18,082 nt of DNA from DATEEW01 sp035273665 (GTDB lineage: Bacteria > Pseudomonadota > Gammaproteobacteria > Burkholderiales > SG8-39). The notes beneath the pieces are model-generated. The model saw only the letters and a program-made list of their open reading frames with translations, had not been told where the DNA came from and made no database searches. The stretch is from positions 1 to 18,082 of the forward strand of contig DATEOW010000204.1 in assembly GCA_035273665.1 (NCBI GenBank), given 5' to 3'. Shown piece after piece: positions 1 to 7,372 of the stretch (its first letter is position 1; every line of letters starts with the position of its first letter). The position numbers and the translations under genes were made by a program.

Positions 1-921
1 GATTCGCTATTGCTCGCCTTTGCCGATCCGCTCAAGCTGATGCCCGGTGACGTCGACCGTATACTTGCCTGGACGGGACGCTTCGGCGATTTGGCAGTAC
101 TCGGCCCCGCCGACGCGCAGCGCGGCGGCCAAGGACTCTTCCTCGTGAAGGTCCAACGCGATTTACCCGGCTACGCCCTATCGAAGCGACAGCACCCGCC
201 TGCGCAACAGCATGATCTTGTGCTGAACACGCTAGCGCTTTCCGATCTGCTACTTGATCAATTGTCGAAACTCCGCAACGGCGCCTCCACGCAAAGTCTG
301 AATCTGCCTCCCGCCGCGGAACAAACCGCTTATCAAGACTTGATGACGCGGCTAGTCAAACATTTCGGCGCCGCACCGAATCGCAAATATGCTCGCTTGC
401 CCGCGCATACCCGCGTCGAAATCTGCGTCGGCATTCGTGGCATATGGGAATACCTCAATCAGCACAAAACGCACTGCGGTAGCGAATGGATCGTGACGAA
501 CGAGAGCCAGCGCGGCTTTGCGTTGACCCACATGGGTGGGGACATAGAGCCAATTCACGTCGGCGAAGTGATTGGACTGCGCCTGAAAGACAGTCCCACC
601 TGTCACGTTTGTCTTGTGCGCTGGGTGCTTTCCGACAATCCTGAACACATCGAGTTGGGGCTTGAAGAGCTCGCGCCAAGCGCACGTGCCGTATCGATTC
701 GGCAGACGGGGAACGCGCAAACCGGCAATCCGGAGCCTGTGCTGCTGCTACCCGAGGTCTCTGCGCTCAGCCGAGCACCGGCGATCGTGGCACCCTTGCT
801 TTCGTTGGAAAACACTTGCGAACTGAACTTAGGCGATCTGCAATCGAAGTTGCGCGTCAAGGCGACCCGCCTGCTGGAGCGGACGGCGAGCATGCAACTG
901 CTGCAGTTTAGTGCCGTTTAA
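1..921 (+). CDS. PilZ-like protein, C-terminal part (5' end outside window)
   Basis: The frame is open from base 1 and gives 306 residues before TAA at 919-921, so the gene starts upstream. An RxxxR motif (RKYAR, 382-396) is followed about 34 residues later by NESQRG (499-516), which fits the [D/N]xSxxG motif. These are the two signatures of PilZ domains that bind cyclic di-GMP. A short beta-rich stretch follows (GEVIGLRL, then CLVRWVLSDN and HIELGLEEL), as expected for the PilZ barrel. The segment between the motifs is longer than in a minimal PilZ domain. No membrane segment is visible in the part present. The gene ends inside the last codons of the convergent yihY-type gene. Inference: a cytosolic second-messenger-responsive protein of unknown output. 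PilZ membership is likely but not certain. Confidence 0.6.
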   Translation, partial: DSLLLAFADPLKLMPGDVDRILAWTGRFGDLAVLGPADAQRGGQGLFLVKVQRDLPGYALSKRQHPPAQQHDLVLNTLALSDLLLDQLSKLRNGASTQSLNLPPAAEQTAYQDLMTRLVKHFGAAPNRKYARLPAHTRVEICVGIRGIWEYLNQHKTHCGSEWIVTNESQRGFALTHMGGDIEPIHVGEVIGLRLKDSPTCHVCLVRWVLSDNPEHIELGLEELAPSARAVSIRQTGNAQTGNPEPVLLLPEVSALSRAPAIVAPLLSLENTCELNLGDLQSKLRVKATRLLERTASMQLLQFSAV

Positions 922-2147
922 GCCGCCGGCGGAGGTATCACCGCCGCCTCCGCGGATTTGCTGGCAAGACTGGCAAGCGGAACATTCAATGGTCCAAGCA
1001 CGGACTGTTTGATCTGTTCGATAGTCGGCGATAATTCCTTATCGCCAAAGAGCAATCCGCCGCATATATCCGACACAGCCGCTAGGTGCGGATCACAGGC
1101 AAGCGCCCAGCGCTCGCCTATGCCGCGCGTCACCCAACCGCGCCAAGCTAGGTCTTCGAGAAGGCGCTCGGTCTCTTCGATGGTCAGCGCCGTCCTATAA
1201 GCGATCTGACCGGTGCGAAGCACCCGGCTGCGCGCCTGAGCGTCAACCAGGACGCGCAACAGACGCAACAATTCGTCCAGCGATTCGCCAAGCGGTTCGA
1301 CTGCACGGGCATTGCGCACGAGACGCAATGCACGCCAATTCGGCAATGCAGCGCAGATAACTGCGCCCAACAAGATGACCAGCCAAGAGAGATAGATCCA
1401 GATGAGGAAAATGGGAATCGCCGCGAACGCGCCATAGATAAGCGTGTATGTCGGAAACTGTGCGATGTAATGCGCGAACAAGCGCTTCATCAATTCGAAT
1501 AACACCGCAGCGAGAAAACCGCCTAGCAACGCATGGCGGAAAGCAACGCGGCGATTGGGCACCACAAAATAAAGCAGCGTGAACGCCATCGCGGTCAACA
1601 ACAATGGGGCCAAGTCCAGCAGACGTATTGCATCATATCGCTGGGCGACAGTCATGGATGCGCGCACAAGATAAGAAGTCAGCGAGAGGCTTGCACCGAT
1701 CAACAAAGGCCCGAGCATGAGTACGCTGATGTACACGAGTGCGCGTAGGCCGATAGGCCGCCTACGAAGAACACGGAAGATCCGCTGCAGCGCCCGATCG
1801 ATCGTCTGCATGAGCAATACGGCGGTGACGCTGAGCACGGCGAAGCCGAGCGCGGTCAACCGTCCCGCGCTGCGCGTGAACTCTTCCAGATGCGTCTGAA
1901 TGATCTGGCCAACGGCAGCCGGAAGCATGGTCTTGGCAATGAATTCGTTGACGCCGACCGTAAACTCGCGAAATGCGGGAAAAGCAGAGAAAATAGCCAA
2001 GCCGATGGTCACCAGCGGTACGAGCGCGAGTAGCGTCGTATAGGTCAAACTGGCGGCGAGGTTGAAGCAATCGTCCTGTGCAAAACGCCGACCGATCTGC
2101 CGCAGCAGACGGAAAAAGCGTTGCACGGATTGAATGATGAAACGCAT
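918..2147 (-). CDS. YihY/BrkB-family inner-membrane protein
   Basis: 409 residues from ATG at 2147. Family features are the N-terminal LAASLTYTTLLALVP segment (residues 31-45) and the late segment FAAIPIFLIWIYLSWLVILLGA (about 241-262, shown here as separate motifs FAAIP and IWIYLSW). About six membrane spans are visible, near 33-56, 96-116, 135-160, 176-197, 205-222 and 237-266. These proteins were once called ribonuclease BN; the nuclease is now assigned elsewhere, and the role of YihY is unknown. Residues from about 285 form a soluble tail that is longer than in the E. coli protein. The part near 310-350 (QIAYRTALTIEETERLLEDL, then RGWVTR) looks like a small winged-helix fold. The stop overlaps the convergent upstream gene by 4 bp, leaving no room for a terminator. 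The gene diverges from wrbA. Confidence 0.85.
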   Translation of the reverse strand: MRFIIQSVQRFFRLLRQIGRRFAQDDCFNLAASLTYTTLLALVPLVTIGLAIFSAFPAFREFTVGVNEFIAKTMLPAAVGQIIQTHLEEFTRSAGRLTALGFAVLSVTAVLLMQTIDRALQRIFRVLRRRPIGLRALVYISVLMLGPLLIGASLSLTSYLVRASMTVAQRYDAIRLLDLAPLLLTAMAFTLLYFVVPNRRVAFRHALLGGFLAAVLFELMKRLFAHYIAQFPTYTLIYGAFAAIPIFLIWIYLSWLVILLGAVICAALPNWRALRLVRNARAVEPLGESLDELLRLLRVLVDAQARSRVLRTGQIAYRTALTIEETERLLEDLAWRGWVTRGIGERWALACDPHLAAVSDICGGLLFGDKELSPTIEQIKQSVLGPLNVPLASLASKSAEAAVIPPPAA

Positions 2148-2212
2148 GTATTCGTCCGTTGGATGCGGCGCTTCGTATAATAGCAGCGCCCCTTCTCTAG
2201 CAATTCTCCGCC
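2148..2212. promoter_or_regulatory. Divergent yihY-type gene / wrbA promoter region
   Basis: This 65-bp spacer is the only room for promoters of the two divergent genes. On the plus strand there is a perfect TATAAT at 2176-2181, about 31 bp before the wrbA ATG. The -35 region is poor (nothing close to TTGACA 16-18 bp upstream). Read on the minus strand, the same bases give TATTAT, with a TTGCTA about 15 bp upstream of it. The two -10 elements may therefore overlap and be used in competition. Neither start codon has a strong ribosome-binding site. Confidence 0.45.
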
Positions 2213-2803
2213 ATGGCCGATATTCTCGTTCTCTATTACAGCCGTCACGGCGCCGTACGCGATATGGCGCGCTGGATCGCTCATGGTGTCGAACGCGTCG
2301 ATGGCATGCATGCGCGCTTGCGTACCGTCCCTAAAGTGTCCACGGTGTGCGAAAAAACCGAGGCAGAGATCCCTGCGGAAGGCGCTCCTTATTGCGAATT
2401 AAAAGATCTGGAAGAATGCGCAGGACTCGCGCTTGGGAGCCCCACCCGCTTTGGCAACATGGCTGCCCCAATGAAGTATTTTCTGGATGGCACAAGCGAA
2501 ATTTGGCTCAAAGGTGCGCTTGCCGGAAAACCCGCCGCGGTGTTCTCGTCCTCGGCGTCCTTACATGGCGGCCAAGAGACCACTTTGATTTCGATGATGC
2601 TGCCTTTGTTTCACCAAGGCATGCTGTTAATGGGCATCCCTTATACCGAGAATTTATTGAATAGCACGACAAGCGGCGGCACGCCCTATGGTGCGACCCA
2701 CGTCGCCGGCAATGGAGGTCGGCCGGTCGACGAGACCGAAAAGGCTCTCTGCATTGCGCTGGGGAAACGGCTGGCCGAAGTAGCGCAACGCCTATCGATA
2801 TGA
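2213..2803 (+). CDS. wrbA: WrbA-type NAD(P)H:quinone oxidoreductase
   Basis: 196 residues, the usual length of WrbA. It is a cytosolic flavodoxin-fold enzyme that uses FMN to reduce quinones by two electrons, avoiding semiquinone radicals. The first strand and phosphate loop are ILVLYYSRHGAV (residues 4-15). The FMN-binding SPTRFGNMAAPMKYF follows at 76-90, then SSSASLHGGQETT at 112-124, which is the WrbA-specific flavin-site segment. GTPYGATHVAGN is near the end. ATG at 2213 starts directly at the family N-terminus. The stop overlaps the DUF2069 start as ATGA (2800-2803), so the two are translationally coupled, a pairing common in betaproteobacteria. Confidence 0.93.
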   Translation: MADILVLYYSRHGAVRDMARWIAHGVERVDGMHARLRTVPKVSTVCEKTEAEIPAEGAPYCELKDLEECAGLALGSPTRFGNMAAPMKYFLDGTSEIWLKGALAGKPAAVFSSSASLHGGQETTLISMMLPLFHQGMLLMGIPYTENLLNSTTSGGTPYGATHVAGNGGRPVDETEKALCIALGKRLAEVAQRLSI

Positions 2804-3189
2804 AGGACCGCCTCGCGAATATCAAGCTGTGGCACTACGGCGCGGTCGGTAGTTTGCTCGCCCTTATCGCGCTCTGCCTCGCCTGGGAGATTTGGCTCGC
2901 CCCCAGCATGCTCGGCGCATGGTGGTTGATGTTTAAGGTGTTTCCTTTGCTTACCCCGTTATTCGGGCTGCTGCATCGCAAACGCCGAACTTTCCAGTGG
3001 TCCAGCTTTCTTTCCTTGGCTTACTTCGTCGAAGGAGTGGTACGCGCCTGGAGCGAAACGGGCGTATCACAACAACTGGCCCTGATCGAAATCGCCCTGT
3101 CGCTTGCGTGGTTTGCTTGCGCCATCCTGGCAGCCCGGGCGCTCGGGCCGCCTCGTGTAAAGAAGGTCAAAGTGCGTGCTGCGGATTGA
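2800..3189 (+). CDS. DUF2069 small membrane protein
   Basis: 129 residues, strongly hydrophobic, with four likely membrane spans near residues 12-33, 40-58, 68-85 and 92-114. The C-terminal tail is basic (RVKKVKVRAAD). The WEIWLAP motif (29-35) and the span with FVEGVVRAW (76-84) match the DUF2069 family as I know it. The role is unknown. The start overlaps the wrbA stop by 4 nt, so it is probably made together with the quinone reductase, which suggests but does not prove a link to membrane quinones. The 3' end overlaps leuA by 23 bp on the opposite strand. Confidence 0.8.
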   Translation: MKDRLANIKLWHYGAVGSLLALIALCLAWEIWLAPSMLGAWWLMFKVFPLLTPLFGLLHRKRRTFQWSSFLSLAYFVEGVVRAWSETGVSQQLALIEIALSLAWFACAILAARALGPPRVKKVKVRAAD

Positions 3190-4714
3190 CGCGCTCCGTC
3201 TTGTTCGACAGTTTGTTCAATGCATTGACATAGGCCTTCGCGGATGCGACCACGATATCCGTATCGGCGCCTACGCCGTTCACAATGCGGCCCGCGCGCG
3301 CCAATCGAACAGTAACTTCACCCTGGGACTCAGTGCCCTGCGTTACGGCATTCACTGAATAAAGCAGTAGTTCGGCGCCGCTGCTCGCGACGGATTCGAT
3401 CGCCTTAAAGCAGGCATCGACCGGTCCGTCCCCGTCGCTTTCCACCGTGCGCACTTCGCCTCCTTCGTTCAGGACGAGCTTGGCGTGAGGACGCTCATCC
3501 ATCCCACTGTGTTGATTCATGCTGATCAATTTCCAATGTTCGTCTTCGGCGGTCACGGCCTCGTCCGAAACAAGCGCGTGCAAATCCTCGTCGAAGATCT
3601 CAGCTTTTTTATCCGCCAAATCCTTAAAGCGTTGAAAGGCGGCATTGATGGCCTCTTCGTTCTCCAACTCGATGCCGATTTCCTTGAGCCGCTGTTTGAA
3701 GGCATTGCGGCCAGATAACTTCCCGAGCACGATTTTATTAGCAGCCCAGCCCACATCTTCGGCACGCATGATTTCATAGGTTTGCCGGGCCTTGATCACG
3801 CCATCTTGATGAATGCCGGAGGCGTGTGCAAATGCGTTCGCGCCGACCACCGCCTTATTCGGCTGTACCGCAAAACCGGTAATCTGCGAGACGAGACGTG
3901 ATGCGGGAACGATTTGTGTCGTGTCGATGCGCGTATCGAGTTGGAAGATATCGCGGCGGGTTTTCACGGCCATCACGACTTCCTCGAGCGAGGTGTTTCC
4001 GGCACGCTCTCCCAGGCCATTGATGGTGCATTCGACTTGGCGCGCACCCCCGATGGCGACGCCGGCAAGCGCATTGGCGACCGCCATGCCCAAATCGTTA
4101 TGACAATGCACGGACCATATGGCTTTGTCCGAATTCGGGATGCGCTGACGAAGCGTACGTACGAACTCGCCGTATTGCTGCGGAATTGCGTATCCCACCG
4201 TATCGGCGATATTGATTGTGGTTGCTCCTTCTGCGATTACGGCTTCCAACACCCGACAAAGAAAATCGACGTCCGAGCGGCTGCCGTCTTCCGGAGAGAA
4301 TTCCACATCTGCACAATGCTTGCGTGCGAAGCGCACCGCGGCTCTCGCTTGCTCCAGCACTTGCTCCGGCGTCATGCGCAGTTTCTTTTCCATGTGCAGC
4401 GCACTGGTAGCGATAAAGGTATGTATGCGCGCCCGTTGCGCTCCCCTAAGCGCCTCGGCGCCGCGCGAGATATCGCTTTCATTGGCGCGGCAAAGCCCCG
4501 CCACAATGCTTTCTTTGATTGTGTTTGCAATGGCGCGGACAGCCTCGAAGTCGCCGTTCGACGCGGCCGGAAATCCGGCTTCAATCACATCCACCCGCAA
4601 ACGCTCAAGCTGCTTGGCGATACGTAATTTCTCTTCGCGCGTCATCGACGCGCCTGGGCTCTGCTCCCCGTCGCGTAGCGTGGTATCGAAAATGATGAGT
4701 TGATCGCCGCTCAT
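3167..4714 (-). CDS. leuA: 2-isopropylmalate synthase
   Basis: Condenses acetyl-CoA with 2-oxoisovalerate, the first committed step of leucine synthesis. 515 residues from ATG at 4714. A TTG at 4729 would add five residues, but GAGG lies 6 nt before the ATG, and the family begins shortly before IIFDTTLRDGEQSPG, as here (residues 7-21). Metal ligands are D15 and the HxH pair H203/H205 (SVHCHNDLGMA). NGLGERAGN near residue 238 is another family signature. The C-terminal part, from about residue 390, is the LeuA regulatory domain that senses leucine, ending in FKAIESVASSGAELLLYSVN and NALNKLSNK. It is the last gene of the minus-strand block, 53 nt after pssA, and its end overlaps the DUF2069 gene. 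Confidence 0.96.
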   Translation of the reverse strand: MSGDQLIIFDTTLRDGEQSPGASMTREEKLRIAKQLERLRVDVIEAGFPAASNGDFEAVRAIANTIKESIVAGLCRANESDISRGAEALRGAQRARIHTFIATSALHMEKKLRMTPEQVLEQARAAVRFARKHCADVEFSPEDGSRSDVDFLCRVLEAVIAEGATTINIADTVGYAIPQQYGEFVRTLRQRIPNSDKAIWSVHCHNDLGMAVANALAGVAIGGARQVECTINGLGERAGNTSLEEVVMAVKTRRDIFQLDTRIDTTQIVPASRLVSQITGFAVQPNKAVVGANAFAHASGIHQDGVIKARQTYEIMRAEDVGWAANKIVLGKLSGRNAFKQRLKEIGIELENEEAINAAFQRFKDLADKKAEIFDEDLHALVSDEAVTAEDEHWKLISMNQHSGMDERPHAKLVLNEGGEVRTVESDGDGPVDACFKAIESVASSGAELLLYSVNAVTQGTESQGEVTVRLARAGRIVNGVGADTDIVVASAKAYVNALNKLSNKTERVNPQHAL

Positions 4715-4767
4715 GGCAGGCCTCGACAAAGGGGCGGCGCCGCGCCCAATGCCGGAATTCTAGAGGA

Positions 4768-5529
4768 TCAGAAGGGCGAACGCTTTTTGCGGAAATTCCA
4801 CAACCACAACAGGTAACCGGATAGCGAGTACCCGATGAAGACCGCCGCTAATACGGCCGCGGGCTGATAGGAAACCACGGCGAAGGCGAGAACCGGCAAT
4901 AGCACGACTGAGAAAGGGACGGCTCGCCGGAAATTGACGGTCTTGAAACTATAAAACGGAACACTGCTCACCATTGTGACGCCGGCGAATACCGTCACGA
5001 TCGCCGCCAGCACGCGCAGCGGTTGCGTCACTTCGGCATAACCCAGATCAAGCGCAATCCATACAAAACCCGCGACCAATGCGGCGCCGGAAGGGCTGGG
5101 TAATCCTTGAAAATAGCGCTTGTCGACGACACCGATATTGGTGTTGAAACGTGCCAGCCGTAACGCAACGGCGGCACAATGAATGAAAGCGGCGATCCAG
5201 CCAATGCGACCCATCGGCTGCAATGCCCATTCATACATGATCAATGCCGGCGCGGCGCCAAAAGCGACCATATCGGCGAGGCTGTCGTATTGCGCGCCGA
5301 ATTCGCTTTGCGTGCGCGTCAGGCGCGCAATACGGCCGTCCAGACCGTCGAGGACTAAGGCAACAAACACCGCGACCGCAGCCTGCTCATACAGTCCATC
5401 CATGGCGCGCACGATGGCGTAGAAACCGGAGAACAGGACGCCAGTGGTGAAGAGATTCGGCAGCAAATAAATGCCGCGGCGGCGAAGGGTCAATTCCTTG
5501 CGCTGCGGGGGTTCCGTGAATTCAGCCAT
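4768..5529 (-). CDS. pssA: CDP-diacylglycerol-serine O-phosphatidyltransferase
   Basis: Makes phosphatidylserine from CDP-diacylglycerol and serine in the inner membrane. 253 residues from ATG at 5529, chosen because GAAGAGGAAA lies just upstream and because longer readings in this frame begin inside psd. The CDP-alcohol phosphotransferase signature D-x2-DG-x2-AR-x8-G-x3-D-x3-D is complete: D61, D64, G65, A68, R69, G78, D82, D86. The rest is a run of hydrophobic spans ending in a basic tail (NFRKKRSPF). This is the membrane-embedded type II enzyme, unlike the phospholipase D-like PssA of E. coli. psd lies 34 nt upstream, so both steps of phosphatidylethanolamine synthesis are together. Confidence 0.94.
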   Translation of the reverse strand: MAEFTEPPQRKELTLRRRGIYLLPNLFTTGVLFSGFYAIVRAMDGLYEQAAVAVFVALVLDGLDGRIARLTRTQSEFGAQYDSLADMVAFGAAPALIMYEWALQPMGRIGWIAAFIHCAAVALRLARFNTNIGVVDKRYFQGLPSPSGAALVAGFVWIALDLGYAEVTQPLRVLAAIVTVFAGVTMVSSVPFYSFKTVNFRRAVPFSVVLLPVLAFAVVSYQPAAVLAAVFIGYSLSGYLLWLWNFRKKRSPF

Positions 5530-5563
5530 GCGTTTTTCCTCTTCTTGAGCTGATGGTCCGGTT

Positions 5564-6208
5564 TTAGAGCTCTGCGAGCACAGTACTGGAAGCGGATACC
5601 TTCTGGCCAAGTTCCACTCTCACCCGGGAGCCAGGCGGTAAATAGACATCCACCCGGGAGCCAAAACGAATGAAGCCAAAACGCTGGCCGCGCGCCAATC
5701 GATCGCCCGGTTTAATGTAGCAAAGCACGCGCCGCGCAACGAGTCCCGCGATTTGAACACAGGTGATATCTACGCCGGTATCCGTCTGCAGCCAAAGTGC
5801 ATTACGCTCATTCTCTAGCGAAGCCTTGTCCAGCGCCGCGTTCAAAAAGCTGCCCTTCCTGTACCAAGCGTCTTTGACCACCGCATCGACGGGCGAGCGA
5901 TTCGAGTGCACGTTGAACACGTTCATAAAGATGCTGACCTTGATCGCAGGTCGATTGAGGTAAGGATCTTCGGTGTTCATGACGAGCAACACGCGACCGT
6001 CCGCCGGGCAGACGACGGTGTTTGGACCGCCCGGAATTTCACGCGGCGGGTCGCGGAAGAACTGCAATACGAATACTGCCACGACCCACAAAGGCACCGA
6101 CCACCACCAACCGGCAAAATAGCCCACGAGCACGGCAATGAGGATACTTAGCGTCAGGTAAAACCAACCCTCTCGCGCGATGATGGGATGGGGATAATTG
6201 TTGGCCAT
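5564..6208 (-). CDS. psd: Phosphatidylserine decarboxylase proenzyme, short type
   Basis: Decarboxylates phosphatidylserine to phosphatidylethanolamine. 214 residues from ATG at 6208, with GAGGAGA about 10 nt upstream; the reading upstream of it is not family-like. The N-terminus has one or two membrane spans (about 15-52). The self-cleavage site is G183-S184 within IRFGSRVDVYLP, where the serine becomes the pyruvoyl group on the alpha chain. D70 (PADGRV) and H101 (VHSNRSP) fit the Asp-His-Ser triad. The length and the FGS site mark the short archaetidylserine-decarboxylase-like class rather than the longer E. coli type with LGST. It follows the ilvC terminator, so it must rely on read-through or its own promoter. 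I could not find a convincing promoter in the 46 nt available. Confidence 0.94.
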   Translation of the reverse strand: MANNYPHPIIAREGWFYLTLSILIAVLVGYFAGWWWSVPLWVVAVFVLQFFRDPPREIPGGPNTVVCPADGRVLLVMNTEDPYLNRPAIKVSIFMNVFNVHSNRSPVDAVVKDAWYRKGSFLNAALDKASLENERNALWLQTDTGVDITCVQIAGLVARRVLCYIKPGDRLARGQRFGFIRFGSRVDVYLPPGSRVRVELGQKVSASSTVLAEL

Positions 6209-6254
6209 AGGTTTGGGCTCTCCTCGATAGCCTTGCGTGCAACTTCCTTGCCGC

Positions 6255-6284
6255 AAATAAAAAGGCCTGTGTCTAACAGGCCTT
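6255..6284 (-). terminator. Intrinsic terminator downstream of ilvC
   Basis: A perfect 9-bp stem (AAGGCCTGT 6262-6270 with ACAGGCCTT 6276-6284) encloses a 5-nt loop. On the minus strand the stem is followed at once by TTTTTATTTG. It begins 8 nt after the ilvC stop codon. This is a textbook Rho-independent terminator for the ilvBHC transcript. Confidence 0.88.
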
Positions 6285-6291
6285 CATGGTC

Positions 6292-7308
6292 TTAGTTCTT
6301 GCTTTGGTCGACCAATTTGTTCTTTTTGATCCAGGGCATCATCGCGCGCAATTGCTCGCCGACTTTTTCGATAGGATGTTCGGCCGTCAGGCGACGTCGG
6401 GACAGCAGCGTCGGGGCACCTGCACGGTTCTCGAGAATGAAGCTCTTCGCGTATTCACCCGTTTGAATGTCCTTCAGCGCCTGACGCATCGCATTCTTGG
6501 TGTCTTCAGTCACTACTTTGGGACCAGTAACGTACTCGCCATATTCCGCGTTATTGGAAATCGAGTAATTCATGTTCGCGATACCGCCCTCATAGATGAG
6601 GTCCACAATCAGCTTCAATTCGTGCAGACATTCGAAGTAAGCCATCTCCGGCGCGTAGCCGGCTTCTACCAGCGTTTCAAAACCGGCTTTGATCAATTCC
6701 ACCGCGCCGCCACAGAGGACGGCCTGCTCTCCGAAAAGATCGGTTTCCGTCTCTTCCTTGAAAGTCGTTTCGATAATCCCGGCACGCCCGCCGCCGATAG
6801 CCGCGGCATAAGACAGTGCGAGATCGCGCGCGCGCTTGCTTTGATCTTGATAAATCGCGATCAGCATCGGTACGCCGCCGCCTTGGGCATAGGTACCACG
6901 CACGGTATGACCCGGTGCCTTGGGTGCGACCATCACGACATCAAGGTCTTTGCGCGGCACAACTTGACCATAGTGGATATTGAAACCATGCGCGAACGCG
7001 AGCGTTGCGCCTTGCTTCATATTGGGCTCGATCTCCGAGGCGTAAACCGCGGCGATATGTTCGTCGGGCATCAGCAGCATGACGAAGTCGGCGCCTTTGA
7101 CCGCTTCGGCGATTTCCGCGACGTTCAGACCGGCGTTCTTCGCTTTGTCCCAGGAGCCGCCGCTTTTACGCAAGCCGACCGTAATGTTCATACCGGAATC
7201 TTTCAGATTCAGCGCATGAGCGTGGCCTTGGGAGCCGTAACCAACGATGGTTACTTTCTTGCCCTTGATTAAAGAAAGGTCGGCGTCTTTGTCGTAAAAG
7301 ACCTTCAT
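6292..7308 (-). CDS. ilvC: Ketol-acid reductoisomerase (class I)
   Basis: Isomerises and reduces acetolactate or acetohydroxybutyrate with NADPH and Mg2+, the second common step of isoleucine and valine synthesis. 338 residues from ATG at 7308, the class I length. AAGGA lies 7 nt upstream; the ATG two codons earlier (7314) would sit on top of that site. The Rossmann motif is VGYGSQGHA (22-30), with R47 and S49 in the loop that favours NADPH. H107 is the catalytic histidine of AFAHGFNIH. Metal ligands D190, E194, E226 and E230 are all present. It is the last gene of the ilvBHC unit, 64 nt after ilvH, with a strong terminator directly behind it. Confidence 0.97.
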   Translation of the reverse strand: MKVFYDKDADLSLIKGKKVTIVGYGSQGHAHALNLKDSGMNITVGLRKSGGSWDKAKNAGLNVAEIAEAVKGADFVMLLMPDEHIAAVYASEIEPNMKQGATLAFAHGFNIHYGQVVPRKDLDVVMVAPKAPGHTVRGTYAQGGGVPMLIAIYQDQSKRARDLALSYAAAIGGGRAGIIETTFKEETETDLFGEQAVLCGGAVELIKAGFETLVEAGYAPEMAYFECLHELKLIVDLIYEGGIANMNYSISNNAEYGEYVTGPKVVTEDTKNAMRQALKDIQTGEYAKSFILENRAGAPTLLSRRRLTAEHPIEKVGEQLRAMMPWIKKNKLVDQSKN

Positions 7309-7345
7309 GGTCATGTCCTTCGGATTGTTCAAATGGATAAAGGAA

Positions 7346-7367
7346 CGAAGCGCCGGCAGGCGCTTCG
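7346..7367 (-). other. ilvH-ilvC intercistronic stem-loop
   Basis: Perfect 9-bp GC-rich inverted repeat, CGAAGCGCC (7346-7354) and GGCGCTTCG (7359-7367), with a 4-nt loop. It lies 5 nt after the ilvH stop and 37 nt before the ilvC start. On the minus strand it is followed by TTCCTTTATCC, which is too broken to be a good U-tract. More likely it is an RNA-stability or processing element, or a partial terminator that adjusts ilvC against ilvBH. Confidence 0.55.
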
Positions 7368-7372
7368 CAAAA

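Noticed and set aside
3914..4627. Plus-strand open frame of 237 codons opposite leuA
   Set aside because: Fully inside a well-supported leuA, with no ribosome-binding site or family resemblance.
4732..4747. GC-rich inverted repeat between pssA and leuA as a terminator
   Set aside because: Only five base pairs with a six-nt loop, and the T-run after it is just three bases. It probably has little effect, although weak pausing is possible.
6286..7272. Long plus-strand open frame (328 codons) opposite ilvC
   Set aside because: It mirrors ilvC, whose catalytic residues are all present, and its translation has no recognisable domain. Long antisense frames are common opposite GC-rich genes.
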